A stretch of 46,592 nt of DNA from Prevotella sp. (GTDB taxonomy: Bacteria; Bacteroidota; Bacteroidia; Bacteroidales; Bacteroidaceae), in contig JAFZAH010000007.1 in NCBI GenBank assembly GCA_017548275.1, positions 1 through 46,592 on the forward strand, written 5' to 3'. The translations under genes and the position numbers were made by a program. Every line of letters begins with the position of its first letter. Position 1 is the stretch's first letter. Of the stretch, positions 26,899 through 35,274 are shown one piece after another. The notes beneath the pieces were generated by a model. The model saw only the letters and a program-made list of their open reading frames with translations, searched no databases and was not told where the DNA came from.

Positions 26899-28481
26899 TA
26901 CTTCCTCCTTTTGAATAATCCGCTTTTTGCCACCGTGAGTTGCAACCCCCATTGATTGCCCCTGATGGCACCGAAATCCATGCCGTAAGCCACGCGTGCG
27001 CTCCAACCGTCGAGCAGCGGGGTGTCTTCATCAAAGTGATAAGTGCCTTCGAACATGCAACTCACCCCGTGGTGCTTTTTGCGGTACGGGTCATGATAGG
27101 TGCCCCACCCTTCCTGATAGGTGGCGAGCAGGCGGTATTGTAAATGGTCGGCAGGATGTCCGTCGATACCGAGATGACATGCCCAAAAGCGGTTGTTCTG
27201 CACATTGAGGGTACCGTCATCGTTATAGACAGGCGAGAGATAAAGGGGATTGCCAATGACTTGTCCCCAATGCTGCCACCCCGGATACATATAGTGATTG
27301 TAGAAATCGTCAACGCCTCCGATATGGTCGGCGATGGTCTTGGTGTGGTCATGATAGATGGGACCACTTTGGTACTTGCTGTACAGGTATTCAAAGAGGA
27401 CGGTGTTGACAGGGCAGTCATATTTGATATGGAACTCCGCGCCGAGCATCCAGTCTTTGAAATCGTATAACAAGAAACGCTTGCTGGAGCCAGCCTGCCA
27501 GTTTTCGCCCTCCTGATAACCGTCGCGGTCGAGTTGGAGCATGGAGGAGTGGTCTTCAAAATACTTGTCGGCATAGATACTGGCGCGCCAGTTGTCCTCC
27601 TCCCAATTCATGCGTATGAGCCACGAGCCGAGCGTGTTGCCGGCGCAATTGGTATAGGTAGTCTCGCCCGCATCCTTGCCGTCGGCTTTGAAGGCATGCC
27701 AATAGGAAGAAAAGCCCGTCTCGCCCTTCAACTCCTGCATGGTGCCGTCGGGTTGTGGCAGATAGGCCGTACCGCCGAATATACAAGCCATCTCGAGTCC
27801 CAACTCCACGGAGAAGGGGAAGAAACGCTCCTCATTGCCTATGCGCAGATATCCCGCCTTGCTGTGATACTTCACGCCCTCGGCATAATTGCTGGTTTTC
27901 CCGGTGAAATCGCTCTGCCAATCGGCATCGGTCATCCATCCGTAAGCGATATGTCCTTTGAGTTGGAGCCAACCGTTAGCAAAAGGCAATATCCAATAAT
28001 CGGGCAGTGCCAGACGCACCTGCGGCACGGGGCGCGCATTGATGCCTAAGGTCTGAGAACCGCTGCTCAACTCATTGTTTTTCAACTCCATGGGGTATTC
28101 CTTGCTGCCCACCGTGAGCGCACCGTGGAGCCAACGGCCCTCGGCGTAAGCCTGTTGCATCACGAAATTGGAGGTGTAATTGAACGGCACAGCGACATCA
28201 ACGCCATAGCCGATGCCCCATTTGCGCTCTTTGTCGGTGTCCAAAGGTCGCTCCACGCCGGCCCTCAGATAGCCGTTGGTTGCTTTGAGCGACGACAGCC
28301 CGTATTTATTGGCATTGAGCCACAGAGGCGTTTTCTTGCCTGAAAACGAGCCTTGTCCCTCGATGCGGTATTCCAATCCCTCCCACGGGTCGAGCGGACC
28401 TGTGTCGTCGGAATTGTCGTTTTGGGCAAATCCGAGACTCGCTGACAAGAGGAATGATATGACGAGTATAGGTTTTGTCAT
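26898..28481 (-). CDS. Wzi-family capsule assembly outer-membrane protein
   Basis: The 527-aa protein has a signal peptide (1-19, ending LGFA-Q). The body alternates aromatic beta strands with short turns (WLNANKYGLSSL, GYLRAGVERPLD, WGIGYGVDVAVPF, SFNY-type hairpins, and final strands GWSARVAYGMDFG and WGLQLTVAKSGLF). This fits the Wzi outer-membrane barrel family, which anchors or shapes capsule at the cell surface. It is the first gene of an operon with the lipocalin-like lipoprotein and the kinase-FGE protein. No clear TAnnTTTG was found in the 92-bp upstream gap. Confidence 0.85.
   Translation of the reverse strand: MTKPILVISFLLSASLGFAQNDNSDDTGPLDPWEGLEYRIEGQGSFSGKKTPLWLNANKYGLSSLKATNGYLRAGVERPLDTDKERKWGIGYGVDVAVPFNYTSNFVMQQAYAEGRWLHGALTVGSKEYPMELKNNELSSGSQTLGINARPVPQVRLALPDYWILPFANGWLQLKGHIAYGWMTDADWQSDFTGKTSNYAEGVKYHSKAGYLRIGNEERFFPFSVELGLEMACIFGGTAYLPQPDGTMQELKGETGFSSYWHAFKADGKDAGETTYTNCAGNTLGSWLIRMNWEEDNWRASIYADKYFEDHSSMLQLDRDGYQEGENWQAGSSKRFLLYDFKDWMLGAEFHIKYDCPVNTVLFEYLYSKYQSGPIYHDHTKTIADHIGGVDDFYNHYMYPGWQHWGQVIGNPLYLSPVYNDDGTLNVQNNRFWACHLGIDGHPADHLQYRLLATYQEGWGTYHDPYRKKHHGVSCMFEGTYHFDEDTPLLDGWSARVAYGMDFGAIRGNQWGLQLTVAKSGLFKRRK
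26904..26909 (-). promoter_or_regulatory. Shine-Dalgarno AGGAGG for the lipocalin-like gene
   Basis: AGGAGG lies 5 nt before the first ATG (26898) and 8 nt before the second in-frame ATG (26895), inside the last codons of the Wzi gene (FKRRK). Such a perfect site is unusual in Bacteroidota and supports the short gene start. Confidence 0.6.
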
Positions 28482-28573
28482 AGTAAGACCATTGTTTCTT
28501 TTATAATATAACGATTATTTTGTTACATTATTATAGGATATAGCAGGCAACTTTTGGAGGACCGGGGTTGGCA

Positions 28574-31500
28574 TCACTTCACCACCATTTTCTTGCCATT
28601 CACGATATACACGCCCTTTTGTGTGGGTTTCTTATCGAGTTTCTGACCGTCGAGGGTGTACCAAGATTGTGACTGTGAATCTGATGAGTCAATTGAGAAT
28701 TGAGTATCGTGAATGCCTGTGGTTTCCGATACAATGTTGATGTTCGTACCAGTGTTTGGCAACCTTGTCTTGACACCGTCGGGGTCAGTGGTCTTGGCGT
28801 TGAGAATGCTCAAATTGTACGTGCCCACTTGATAACCTGCGGGGATGTCAATGGTAATACGCGCCACCTCGCCCTCGTTGCCTGAGAAGGTGTACAATTT
28901 GCCCGTGTTGCGGTTTCCTCTCGTCGTAGCACACAGAATCTTCAACGTGCCATCGGCCTGCAGAGAAGAATTGAAGAAATCGGTTTTGCCCGCCGTGGTA
29001 CGGTCATCGCTCAGTTCAGCCATATTGAAATCATCTGTCGTGATGCCCTCGGGCAGTTGCAGAGCGAACTCAAAACCGCTTACCTTCACACTGTTCTTCA
29101 TTCTGACAGAAAGCACCTGCCGCGTGCCGGACAAGGCTGTCACGGGTTCCACATAAATGGCATTATCTAAAGCGTCGATATCTGTTTGGAGGTTCTCAGG
29201 TGCACGCTTCATGGGGGCGCCGGACGATGCGCCTCCGCCGTGAAGGATGATGTTGGCGATGCCTGTCAGGTCGGCGATGTCGATTTCGCCATCGGAACCG
29301 CCATTAACGCTGCCAGCCACATCGGCCAAGGGCGCGTGGAAACCGTCTTGCGTTTTGCCGAGGAGATAGTTGGCTAACAGCGTGAAGTCGGCCACATCCA
29401 CCTCATGATCCATATCCACGTCGCCTTTCAACACGCCAATGATATTAAACTGGTTCCACACATCAGCCGTCTGATAGGTGCTTACACTTCCATCCAACAC
29501 ATAGAGTGTGGCATTATAGTTTGAGAAATCGCTGCTGCCGATGGTTTGCGGCTGAGGATTGAAATTATAGATGCTCGCAAGGCGGGAACAACCATGGAAG
29601 GCGTCACTGCCAATGTTTGTCACTCCATCGTGGATAATCACGGTCGTCAGGCCACGGCAACCGCCGAACGCGCCATCACCGATGCTTGTCACGGTCGGGG
29701 GGATTGTCACACTCGTCAGACTGACACAGTTGGCAAAAGCGTCATCACTGACAGTGCTCACACCATCAGGAATGACAAATTCCGTGATTTCGATGCCTTC
29801 GTTGTCAATCAAGTGTACGGGTTTGTTGGCAACCGATTTAATCAAACCTACAACCATGTTACCGGGGAATGCTGACATATCAGAGACAGACACCTTCACG
29901 GTCAAATTGGAGCAACCGGAAAAAGCAGAAGAGCCGATACTCGTCACGCCATCGGGAATGGTCATGCTCATTAAGCCTGTGCAGTTCTCGAACGCATAAG
30001 CGCCGATGCCCGTTACACTTGTGGGGAGAATCACACTCGTCAGACTGGCACAACCATTAAACGAATAATCACCAAGGCTTGTCAAGCCATCGGAGAGGGT
30101 CACGTCTGTGAGATTGGTGCAACCCCTGAAAGCAGAATTGCCGATGCTCGTCACGCTCGAGGCGATGGTAACGCTTTTCAGCCCGGTGCAGAATTCGAAC
30201 GCATAAGAGCCGATGCCCGTCACGTTTCCTCCTATAATATAGTTCTCCACTTGCTTGCCAAAAATATTGTTCATATAATAACGCGACATGACCGCATTGC
30301 TATTCATTGTCACTGTAGTCAAGCCATTGCAACCCGAGAACGCATACGAGGCGATATTCGTCACGCTTGAGGGGATGGTGACACTTGACAAACCCGAGCA
30401 ACCGGAGAAAGCGTATGAGTTGATGCCCGTCACACCGTCAGGTATCACCAAGTCAGTGCATTCTGTGTTCTCATCACTATATAGATGATGGGCATAAACC
30501 AAAGGATTCGCATAATAATTCCCAAAACTGACACGGCTCCATGTGCCAACATCCGGCACAACAACTTTTGTCAGGCCGGTGCAACCTGAGAACGCATAAG
30601 TGCCGATGCTTGTCAAACTTGAAGGGAAGGTTACGCTCGTCAGACCGGCGCAATCCGAGAATGCATAAGTGCCGATGCGGGTCACACCGTCGGGAACGGT
30701 CACGCTGGTCAGACTGGAGCAACCGTTGAACGTATAATCACCTATACTTGTCACGCCGTCAGGGATAGTCACACCTGTCAGACCGGAGCAACCGTCGAAC
30801 GCATAAGCGCCGATGCCCGTCACACCGTCAGGAATGGTCACACTCGTCAAGTTGTTGCAACCTGAGAACGCATAAGCACCGATATTCGTCACTGTTTGAG
30901 GAATATTGACCTCCGTCATATTCTGACAATTCTCAAAAGCATGACCGTTTATCCCGGTGACCGTATAATTGACTCCGTTTATCGTGATTTGCTCCGTCAA
31001 CAAATATTCATCTAACGAATCATCATTAACACCAACCACCTCTGCCGTATGGCTGTCATTGTCAAGCGCATATATTACGGCATTATAAGTATTGACCTGT
31101 GTACCAATCTCAAACACCTTGTTATTGGGTCCTAACAAATCCTGGTAATAATCCTTCATTCCTTTCGGAACCCATATTTCCGTAGAAGCGGGAAACGCGT
31201 TACTGCCGATGCTCGTCACGCTCGCGGGGATGGTCACGCTCGTCAGACCCGTGCAACCATAGAAAGCGGAAGCGCCAATGCTTGTCACACCATCGGGAAT
31301 GGACACACTCGTCAGGCCGATGCAATTACAGAAAGCATTCGCACCGATGGACTCCACGCCATCAGGGATAACAAATTCTGTTATTTCATCGCCATCACTA
31401 TCAATCAACGTGACAGATTTACTCAGACGGTTTTTTATTTGCCCGATAATCTGGTTGTTGCAGAAAGCGGAGGGTTCAGTCACATACACTTTGACAGTGG

Positions 31501-31897
31501 AGACATTCCGGGTACCCTGAAAAGCATAACTGTCTATACTGGTGATTCCCTGCGGAAAAGTTATTGATTCCAGTGCCGCGAGATAACAAAAAGCCAAATA
31601 GCCAATTGTGGTAGCCTGAGATTGCGGATGAAATATGATTTCTTTCACCACATCGTGTGAACTATAAAAATTTTCAACTAAATCACCGTTTTCATCGGTT
31701 TCCGGATGATAGACCACCCCGAACACATTTTCATAATAGAGACACCAGTCACTGCCACCGGGACAAGCGTCATAATACTTTCCACTTATTTCAGTGAATG
31801 TTGCCGGAATGTTCACTACTTCCTCAACAGGGAGTGTCTCGGAAAAAACAGATGTGACAGACAATAAGGCGACTATCAATGATACAATTTTATTCAT
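28574..31897 (-). CDS. BspA-like leucine-rich repeat surface protein with dockerin- and cohesin-like segments
   Basis: The protein is 1107 aa from the ATG at 31897, giving signal peptide MNKIVSLIVALLSVTSVFS; 31918 is an alternative. A longer frame to 31996 begins upstream of the promoter and is rejected. About 30-790 contain over twenty 23-residue LRR_5 units (consensus LTSVTIPDGVTSIGxYAFxGC) in blocks separated by linkers. Two dockerin-type EF-hand segments follow (GDVDMDHEVDVADFTLLANY near 823, and GGSDGEIDIADLTGIANIIL near 865). A cohesin-like beta-sandwich lies at about 910-1050. A short C-terminal segment, WYTLDGQKL...GVYIVNGKKMVVK, resembles Bacteroidota C-terminal sorting-type tails. 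It is probably a secreted surface adhesin. The repeats are highly similar in DNA, so copy number may vary. Confidence 0.88.
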   Translation of the reverse strand: MNKIVSLIVALLSVTSVFSETLPVEEVVNIPATFTEISGKYYDACPGGSDWCLYYENVFGVVYHPETDENGDLVENFYSSHDVVKEIIFHPQSQATTIGYLAFCYLAALESITFPQGITSIDSYAFQGTRNVSTVKVYVTEPSAFCNNQIIGQIKNRLSKSVTLIDSDGDEITEFVIPDGVESIGANAFCNCIGLTSVSIPDGVTSIGASAFYGCTGLTSVTIPASVTSIGSNAFPASTEIWVPKGMKDYYQDLLGPNNKVFEIGTQVNTYNAVIYALDNDSHTAEVVGVNDDSLDEYLLTEQITINGVNYTVTGINGHAFENCQNMTEVNIPQTVTNIGAYAFSGCNNLTSVTIPDGVTGIGAYAFDGCSGLTGVTIPDGVTSIGDYTFNGCSSLTSVTVPDGVTRIGTYAFSDCAGLTSVTFPSSLTSIGTYAFSGCTGLTKVVVPDVGTWSRVSFGNYYANPLVYAHHLYSDENTECTDLVIPDGVTGINSYAFSGCSGLSSVTIPSSVTNIASYAFSGCNGLTTVTMNSNAVMSRYYMNNIFGKQVENYIIGGNVTGIGSYAFEFCTGLKSVTIASSVTSIGNSAFRGCTNLTDVTLSDGLTSLGDYSFNGCASLTSVILPTSVTGIGAYAFENCTGLMSMTIPDGVTSIGSSAFSGCSNLTVKVSVSDMSAFPGNMVVGLIKSVANKPVHLIDNEGIEITEFVIPDGVSTVSDDAFANCVSLTSVTIPPTVTSIGDGAFGGCRGLTTVIIHDGVTNIGSDAFHGCSRLASIYNFNPQPQTIGSSDFSNYNATLYVLDGSVSTYQTADVWNQFNIIGVLKGDVDMDHEVDVADFTLLANYLLGKTQDGFHAPLADVAGSVNGGSDGEIDIADLTGIANIILHGGGASSGAPMKRAPENLQTDIDALDNAIYVEPVTALSGTRQVLSVRMKNSVKVSGFEFALQLPEGITTDDFNMAELSDDRTTAGKTDFFNSSLQADGTLKILCATTRGNRNTGKLYTFSGNEGEVARITIDIPAGYQVGTYNLSILNAKTTDPDGVKTRLPNTGTNINIVSETTGIHDTQFSIDSSDSQSQSWYTLDGQKLDKKPTQKGVYIVNGKKMVVK

Positions 31898-31961
31898 AGG
31901 TTTAATCTTTATGTTCATGAACCTGTTGACTAAGATGGTCTTTTGTGTATTATTCAATGTG

Positions 31962-31993
31962 CAAAAATAACATCTGTTCAGCACATTACCAAA
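31962..31993 (-). promoter_or_regulatory. promoter of the BspA-like gene
   Basis: On the minus strand, TTTG (31993-31990) and TATTTTTG (31969-31962) are exactly 20 bp apart, a full consensus. The transcript would start near 31956, which rules out the 31996 start and leaves a leader of about 59 nt to the ATG at 31897. Confidence 0.8.
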
Positions 31994-32117
31994 CAAATAC
32001 AGTCTTTTTTACAAAAGTCGTAAGAGATTGACAGAGTAGAGCAGAGCATGACAGAATATGGTTTCGGCAACACGGATAAGACGGGAAGAAATGAGGCAAA
32101 TAATCCGTTACAATAAG

Positions 32118-32317
32118 TATAGGTGTGTTCTATTAATTCTGATTCTTATGCAGGTGGTCAATCTATGATTACATTTCGGTCGCTTTTTGCTTTTATTCGG
32201 TGCAAAGCATCAAGTGTCATCGGTCGTGTAGCCCGCTACGCTCCCTCTTCAACTTACACTTTGCTCTCGCCTAAAAGCCAAAAATCGCCTCGACATAATT
32301 AATAGAACCCACCTATA
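32118..32317. mobile_element. 200-bp MITE-like palindromic element
   Basis: The terminal inverted repeats are 21 bp with one mismatch (32118-32138, starting TATAGGTG, and 32297-32317). The interior continues as an imperfect palindrome: the stretch around TCGCTTTTTGCTTTTA on the left mirrors TAAAAGCCAAAAATCG on the right, folding about GTAGCCCGCTAC (32228-32239). There is no coding frame. It fits a non-autonomous transposon or a dispersed fold-back repeat. It fills most of the 530-bp gap between the BspA-like and RGG-rich genes. The stretch 31998-32117 shows nothing else. Confidence 0.7.
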
Positions 32318-32350
32318 GGGATTTTCCCCCTTGACTTTAGGGAAAATCCT
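32317..32350. repeat. 10-bp perfect inverted repeat upstream of the RGG-rich gene
   Basis: GGATTTTCCC (32319-32328) and GGGAAAATCC (32340-32349) flank an 11-nt spacer, abutting the right end of the 200-bp element and directly before the putative promoter. It could be an operator or a terminator-like hairpin. Confidence 0.6.
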
Positions 32351-32381
32351 TTTGGAGGGTGTAAATTTGTTTGTTTCTTTG
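32351..32381 (+). promoter_or_regulatory. putative promoter of the RGG/SR-rich protein gene
   Basis: TTTG (32351-32354) and TTTCTTTG (32374-32381, one mismatch to TAnnTTTG) are 19 bp apart. A second exact -7 match, TAAATTTG, lies at 32362-32369 without a good -33. Either would give a leader of about 40-55 nt. Confidence 0.5.
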
Positions 32382-32428
32382 CATCGTGAACAAGTAAAAA
32401 AAGTAAAACAATAAAAGAACATACGACT

Positions 32429-33592
32429 ATGAAGAAGTTATTAGTAGCCTTGACAGCACTGTTCGCAGTAACAGTATCGGCAAACGCAATGGGATATGAG
32501 CAGGCCCGCCAGCAGGCGCTGTTCCTGACTGACAAAATGGCTTACGAGTTGAACCTGACCGAGGACCAGTATGAGGCAGCCTACGAGATCAACCTCGACT
32601 ACCTGTTGAGTGTGAACACCCGTGCCGACCTCTACGGAGCCTACTGGAACTACCGTAACTTGGACATGAGTTACATTTTGCTCGACTGGCAGTATCAACT
32701 GTTCTGCAGTGCCTCTTATTTCTACCGCCCCATCTACTGGGATGCAGGTTACTGGCACTTCGGCATCTATGCGCGCTATCCTCATCGTGACTACTTCTAC
32801 TATGGCCGTCCACATTTCTTCTATGTATATCGCGGCGGACACAGTTGGCATCACAACGGCGGACGCAGTTGGTATCACGGACGTCACTTCGGCCCCGACC
32901 ACAATATGGGCAGAGACCGTCATCAGGGAATGCGCAACGGCTTCGAGCGCGGCGACTACCGCAACGGCTTCGACCACAACCCCAACCGGGGCAGCAACCG
33001 GGGTGGCAATATGGGCAACAACCGCAGAGACAACAACGGCAGTTTCGGCCATGGCAACAATCGTGACAACCGCGGCGGCATGAACAACCGTCCGAACGGC
33101 AACCGCGAGAGTTCGACCCGCGCCACTGCACCCGAGCGCAACAACCAGGGTGGATACAACGGCGGCAGCCGCGGCAATGGCGGCCACGCTCCCTCACAGG
33201 GCACTCGCCGTAATGACACCTTCACTCCGAACAGCCGTTCGCAGCAAAATAACAATATCGACCGCGGCACCCGTCAGCGCACTGAGAGCGGCGCTACACA
33301 GCGTAACATCGACCGTACTCCCTCACGCAGTACCAGTCCTTCACACAGCATGGGTAGCACCTCACGCAACGTCTCTCCCTCACGCAGCATGAGCACTTCA
33401 CCCTCTCGCAGCAGCGCTCCTTCACGCAGCATGAGTTCATCGCCCTCGCGCAGCAGTTCGAGTTTCGGCAGTGGCTCACACAGCAGCGGCTCACGTGGCG
33501 GCGGTAGCATCGGCGGCGGCAGCCGTGGCGGTGGCAGCCATGGTGGAGGTTTCGGAGGCGGCTCACGCGGCGGCGGACATGGACACCGTTAA
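32429..33592 (+). CDS. secreted Gly/Arg/Asn/Ser-rich low-complexity protein
   Basis: The 387-aa protein has a signal peptide (1-20, ending SANA). Residues about 25-60 (QALFLTDKMAYELNLTEDQY) resemble the LTxxQ helices of Spy/CpxP-type periplasmic proteins. A Tyr/His/Trp-rich middle (about 85-150) follows. About 150-260 is an Asn/Gly/Arg region (NRGSNRGGNMGNNRRDNN). About 290-350 has SPSRSMS-type repeats, and the end is GGGS/RGGG-rich. The last 240 residues are probably disordered and very basic. No enzyme motif is present. It is likely an envelope protein that binds polyanions, metal or itself; this is inference only. A clear terminator follows 148 bp downstream. Confidence 0.8.
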   Translation: MKKLLVALTALFAVTVSANAMGYEQARQQALFLTDKMAYELNLTEDQYEAAYEINLDYLLSVNTRADLYGAYWNYRNLDMSYILLDWQYQLFCSASYFYRPIYWDAGYWHFGIYARYPHRDYFYYGRPHFFYVYRGGHSWHHNGGRSWYHGRHFGPDHNMGRDRHQGMRNGFERGDYRNGFDHNPNRGSNRGGNMGNNRRDNNGSFGHGNNRDNRGGMNNRPNGNRESSTRATAPERNNQGGYNGGSRGNGGHAPSQGTRRNDTFTPNSRSQQNNNIDRGTRQRTESGATQRNIDRTPSRSTSPSHSMGSTSRNVSPSRSMSTSPSRSSAPSRSMSSSPSRSSSSFGSGSHSSGSRGGGSIGGGSRGGGSHGGGFGGGSRGGGHGHR

Positions 33593-33739
33593 TTAACTCT
33601 ATATATATGTGTTATGATGATGTTTTCAGGATTGACGACAGGCAATTGATTATTTAAGAATTGATCGAAAGGTAAGTTTGCTTCAGGTAAAAATTGTTCA
33701 GGATATTAATTTGTAAAAGTCATCCAATATCTCTTTAGG

Positions 33740-33775
33740 TCAGGGGGCGCCGGTAGGCGCTCCCTGATTGCTTTT
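33740..33775 (+). terminator. intrinsic terminator after the RGG/SR-rich gene
   Basis: TCAGGGGGCGCC (33740-33751) pairs with GGCGCTCCCTGA (33756-33767), a 12-bp stem with one mismatch and a GGTA tetraloop, followed by TTGCTTTT. The 147 bp between the gene and the hairpin are AT-rich with no recognisable element. Confidence 0.8.
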
Positions 33776-33794
33776 AAGTTTCTCAAGCGAACAA

Positions 33795-33826
33795 AGCCTC
33801 GCCCCAATCCCCTCGGAGAGGGAAGT
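33795..33826. repeat. copy of the C/G-rich intergenic repeat
   Basis: CCTCGCCCCAATCCCCTCGG followed by AGAGGGAAG is similar to the repeat at 24353-24383 read on the opposite strand. A CCCTC-GGA-GAGGG hairpin forms its core (33810-33822). Confidence 0.65.
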
Positions 33827-33869
33827 GATTACCAGGCAGAGGGTTACTGACAATCGTATATAAAGCACA

Positions 33870-33900
33870 TCCGCCGGACATCGTGTGACGTTCCGGCGGA
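33870..33900 (-). terminator. hairpin after the histidine phosphatase gene
   Basis: TCCGCCGGA (33870-33878) and TCCGGCGGA (33892-33900) form a perfect 9-bp stem just beyond the phosphatase stop. The T run is poor, so the terminator role is moderate inference. Confidence 0.6.
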
Positions 33901-33919
33901 CGGGTTTGTGGTATGAAGA

Positions 33920-34426
33920 TTATAATATCAATTCGCGGATTTCGGCGTTGGTCATTTTTTCGATTTCGTGCATGGGACGGTCGTGGTAAACGGACTGGAG
34001 CGCTTTGTTGATAATGCCGTGGCCTACGGCGAGGATGGTCTGGTTTGGATAGTCGCGCCGGAGCATCTGCATGAAACGGTCTGCGCGGTCTTTCATCTGG
34101 CCGATGGTCTCGACATTGTCGGGCCAAATCTTATCCTTCAAGTCGGGGATAAACATGCCTGTGAAATCGCCCCAGTCGCGCTCTCGGAGCAGGGGCGTGG
34201 TTTGTACGGCCATGTGATGCGGTTCGGCAATGATGGAACAAGTATCCACGGCACGTTTGAGGTCGCTGGAGAAGAATGCGTCGATGTGCTCGTCGAGCAA
34301 CTTATCGCGCACCTCGGCGGCTTGCAGGCGTCCCTCGTCGGTCAACTCACCTGGGTCCTGACCTTGTAATATCTGATTCACATTGCCTACGGTCTGTCCG
34401 TGGCGTACTAACAACAATCGGGTCAT
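33920..34426 (-). CDS. histidine phosphatase family protein (phosphoglycerate mutase-like)
   Basis: The protein is 168 aa from the ATG at 34426. The longer frame to 34516 adds an unrelated AT-rich peptide that crosses the promoter and is rejected. It begins MTRLLLVRHGQTVGN, with the phosphohistidine at His9. The conserved second His is in AVGHGIINK near 132, and the acid is at LLRERDWGDFTG near 80. It is a cytoplasmic phosphatase of the PhoE/GpmB/CobC group. The substrate cannot be told from sequence and no cobalamin genes adjoin. Divergent promoters link its expression to the DUF308 gene. Confidence 0.88.
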   Translation of the reverse strand: MTRLLLVRHGQTVGNVNQILQGQDPGELTDEGRLQAAEVRDKLLDEHIDAFFSSDLKRAVDTCSIIAEPHHMAVQTTPLLRERDWGDFTGMFIPDLKDKIWPDNVETIGQMKDRADRFMQMLRRDYPNQTILAVGHGIINKALQSVYHDRPMHEIEKMTNAEIRELIL

Positions 34427-34443
34427 TATTTTCAAAAAACTGC

Positions 34444-34485
34444 TGCAAAAGTAGCAAAAATATAAATAAAAAGCGTACTTTTGCA
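34444..34485. promoter_or_regulatory. symmetrical divergent promoters
   Basis: TGCAAAAGTA (34444-34453) and TACTTTTGCA (34476-34485) are perfect inverted copies. Each contains an exact TACTTTTG -7 element, one reading left to the phosphatase and one right to the DUF308 gene. A further TATTTTTG (34462-34455, minus) overlaps the arrangement. The -33 region of each promoter falls on the other's -7 element. Confidence 0.7.
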
Positions 34486-34505
34486 ATAACAAATACGCAC
34501 ACATC

Positions 34506-35231
34506 ATGAAATTCATCCAAAGTTCTTATTTCCGCGCCGCTTTCGCCGCAGTAATTGGCATTCTGATACTCTGCAACCCGCTTGGTATGCTGAAAATCAC
34601 GTCAATAGCCATGGGTATCCTGTTTCTGCTCACCGGACTGTATTTCTGCTACAATTATTACCAGAAAAAGATTATGGAGACAGAGCAGAAATTCAAGGAG
34701 AAGGAGTCGGACACCGTCTCTGCAGAGAGCGAACAAACCAACGAGCCGAAGGACTACAAAGAGCGCGTCACCACCTTCTCTCTGCCGGTCGTAGGTATGG
34801 GCAGCACGATTCTGGGCCTCTGTCTGACATTGGCTCCGAGCGGATTCATCAGCCTGTTTATGTATGTGTTGGGCGGTATCATCATCCTCGGAGCGCTCAA
34901 CCAATTCTTCACACTCTACCAAGCCAACAAATATGCGCCCATAGCGACATACTACTGGGCGGTCCCCACCCTACTGTTATTGGCAGGTTTGTTTATCATC
35001 ATCAATCCGCTGACGGCGGTCAAGGCGCCCCTCATCATCGTGGCTATCAGTTTGATTGTCTATGCCGTATCGGAAGTGATGAACAGTATCTCCATCGAAC
35101 ATTGGGCAGAGCGCAGAAATGAGATGCGGCGCATGGAGCGCAGCGCACAAGCCCAGAAGGAAGAAACAAAAAAGATAGAGAAAGAAAAGCCCGGCGAATA
35201 CGTGAATTATATCGTGACGGATGAGGATTAA
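34506..35231 (+). CDS. DUF308/HdeD-like multi-pass membrane protein
   Basis: The 241-aa protein has about six TM segments in two similar halves (AAFAAVIGILILCNPLGML and ITSIAMGILFLLTGLYFCY; later LLLAGLFIIINPLTAVKAPL and IIVAISLIVYAVSEVM). The IxxNPL motif of each half is characteristic of HdeD/DUF308. The charged linker at about 60-85 and the basic Glu/Lys-rich tail are cytoplasmic. HdeD is linked to acid resistance in E. coli; in Bacteroidota the role is unknown. Confidence 0.82.
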   Translation: MKFIQSSYFRAAFAAVIGILILCNPLGMLKITSIAMGILFLLTGLYFCYNYYQKKIMETEQKFKEKESDTVSAESEQTNEPKDYKERVTTFSLPVVGMGSTILGLCLTLAPSGFISLFMYVLGGIIILGALNQFFTLYQANKYAPIATYYWAVPTLLLLAGLFIIINPLTAVKAPLIIVAISLIVYAVSEVMNSISIEHWAERRNEMRRMERSAQAQKEETKKIEKEKPGEYVNYIVTDED

Positions 35232-35274
35232 TGAGAGTGACAGGTGGTGATAGGTAGTTCCAGAAGGTTATAAA

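Noticed and set aside
31898-31996. N-terminal extension of the BspA-like gene
   Set aside because: It begins upstream of a full-consensus promoter and hides the signal peptide; the start at 31897 fits better.
32441-33187. Long minus-strand open frame (248 aa, Val/Ala-rich) opposite the RGG/SR-rich gene
   Set aside because: It is an antisense shadow of low-complexity codons; no signal, motif, promoter or ribosome site, and composition mirrors the real gene.
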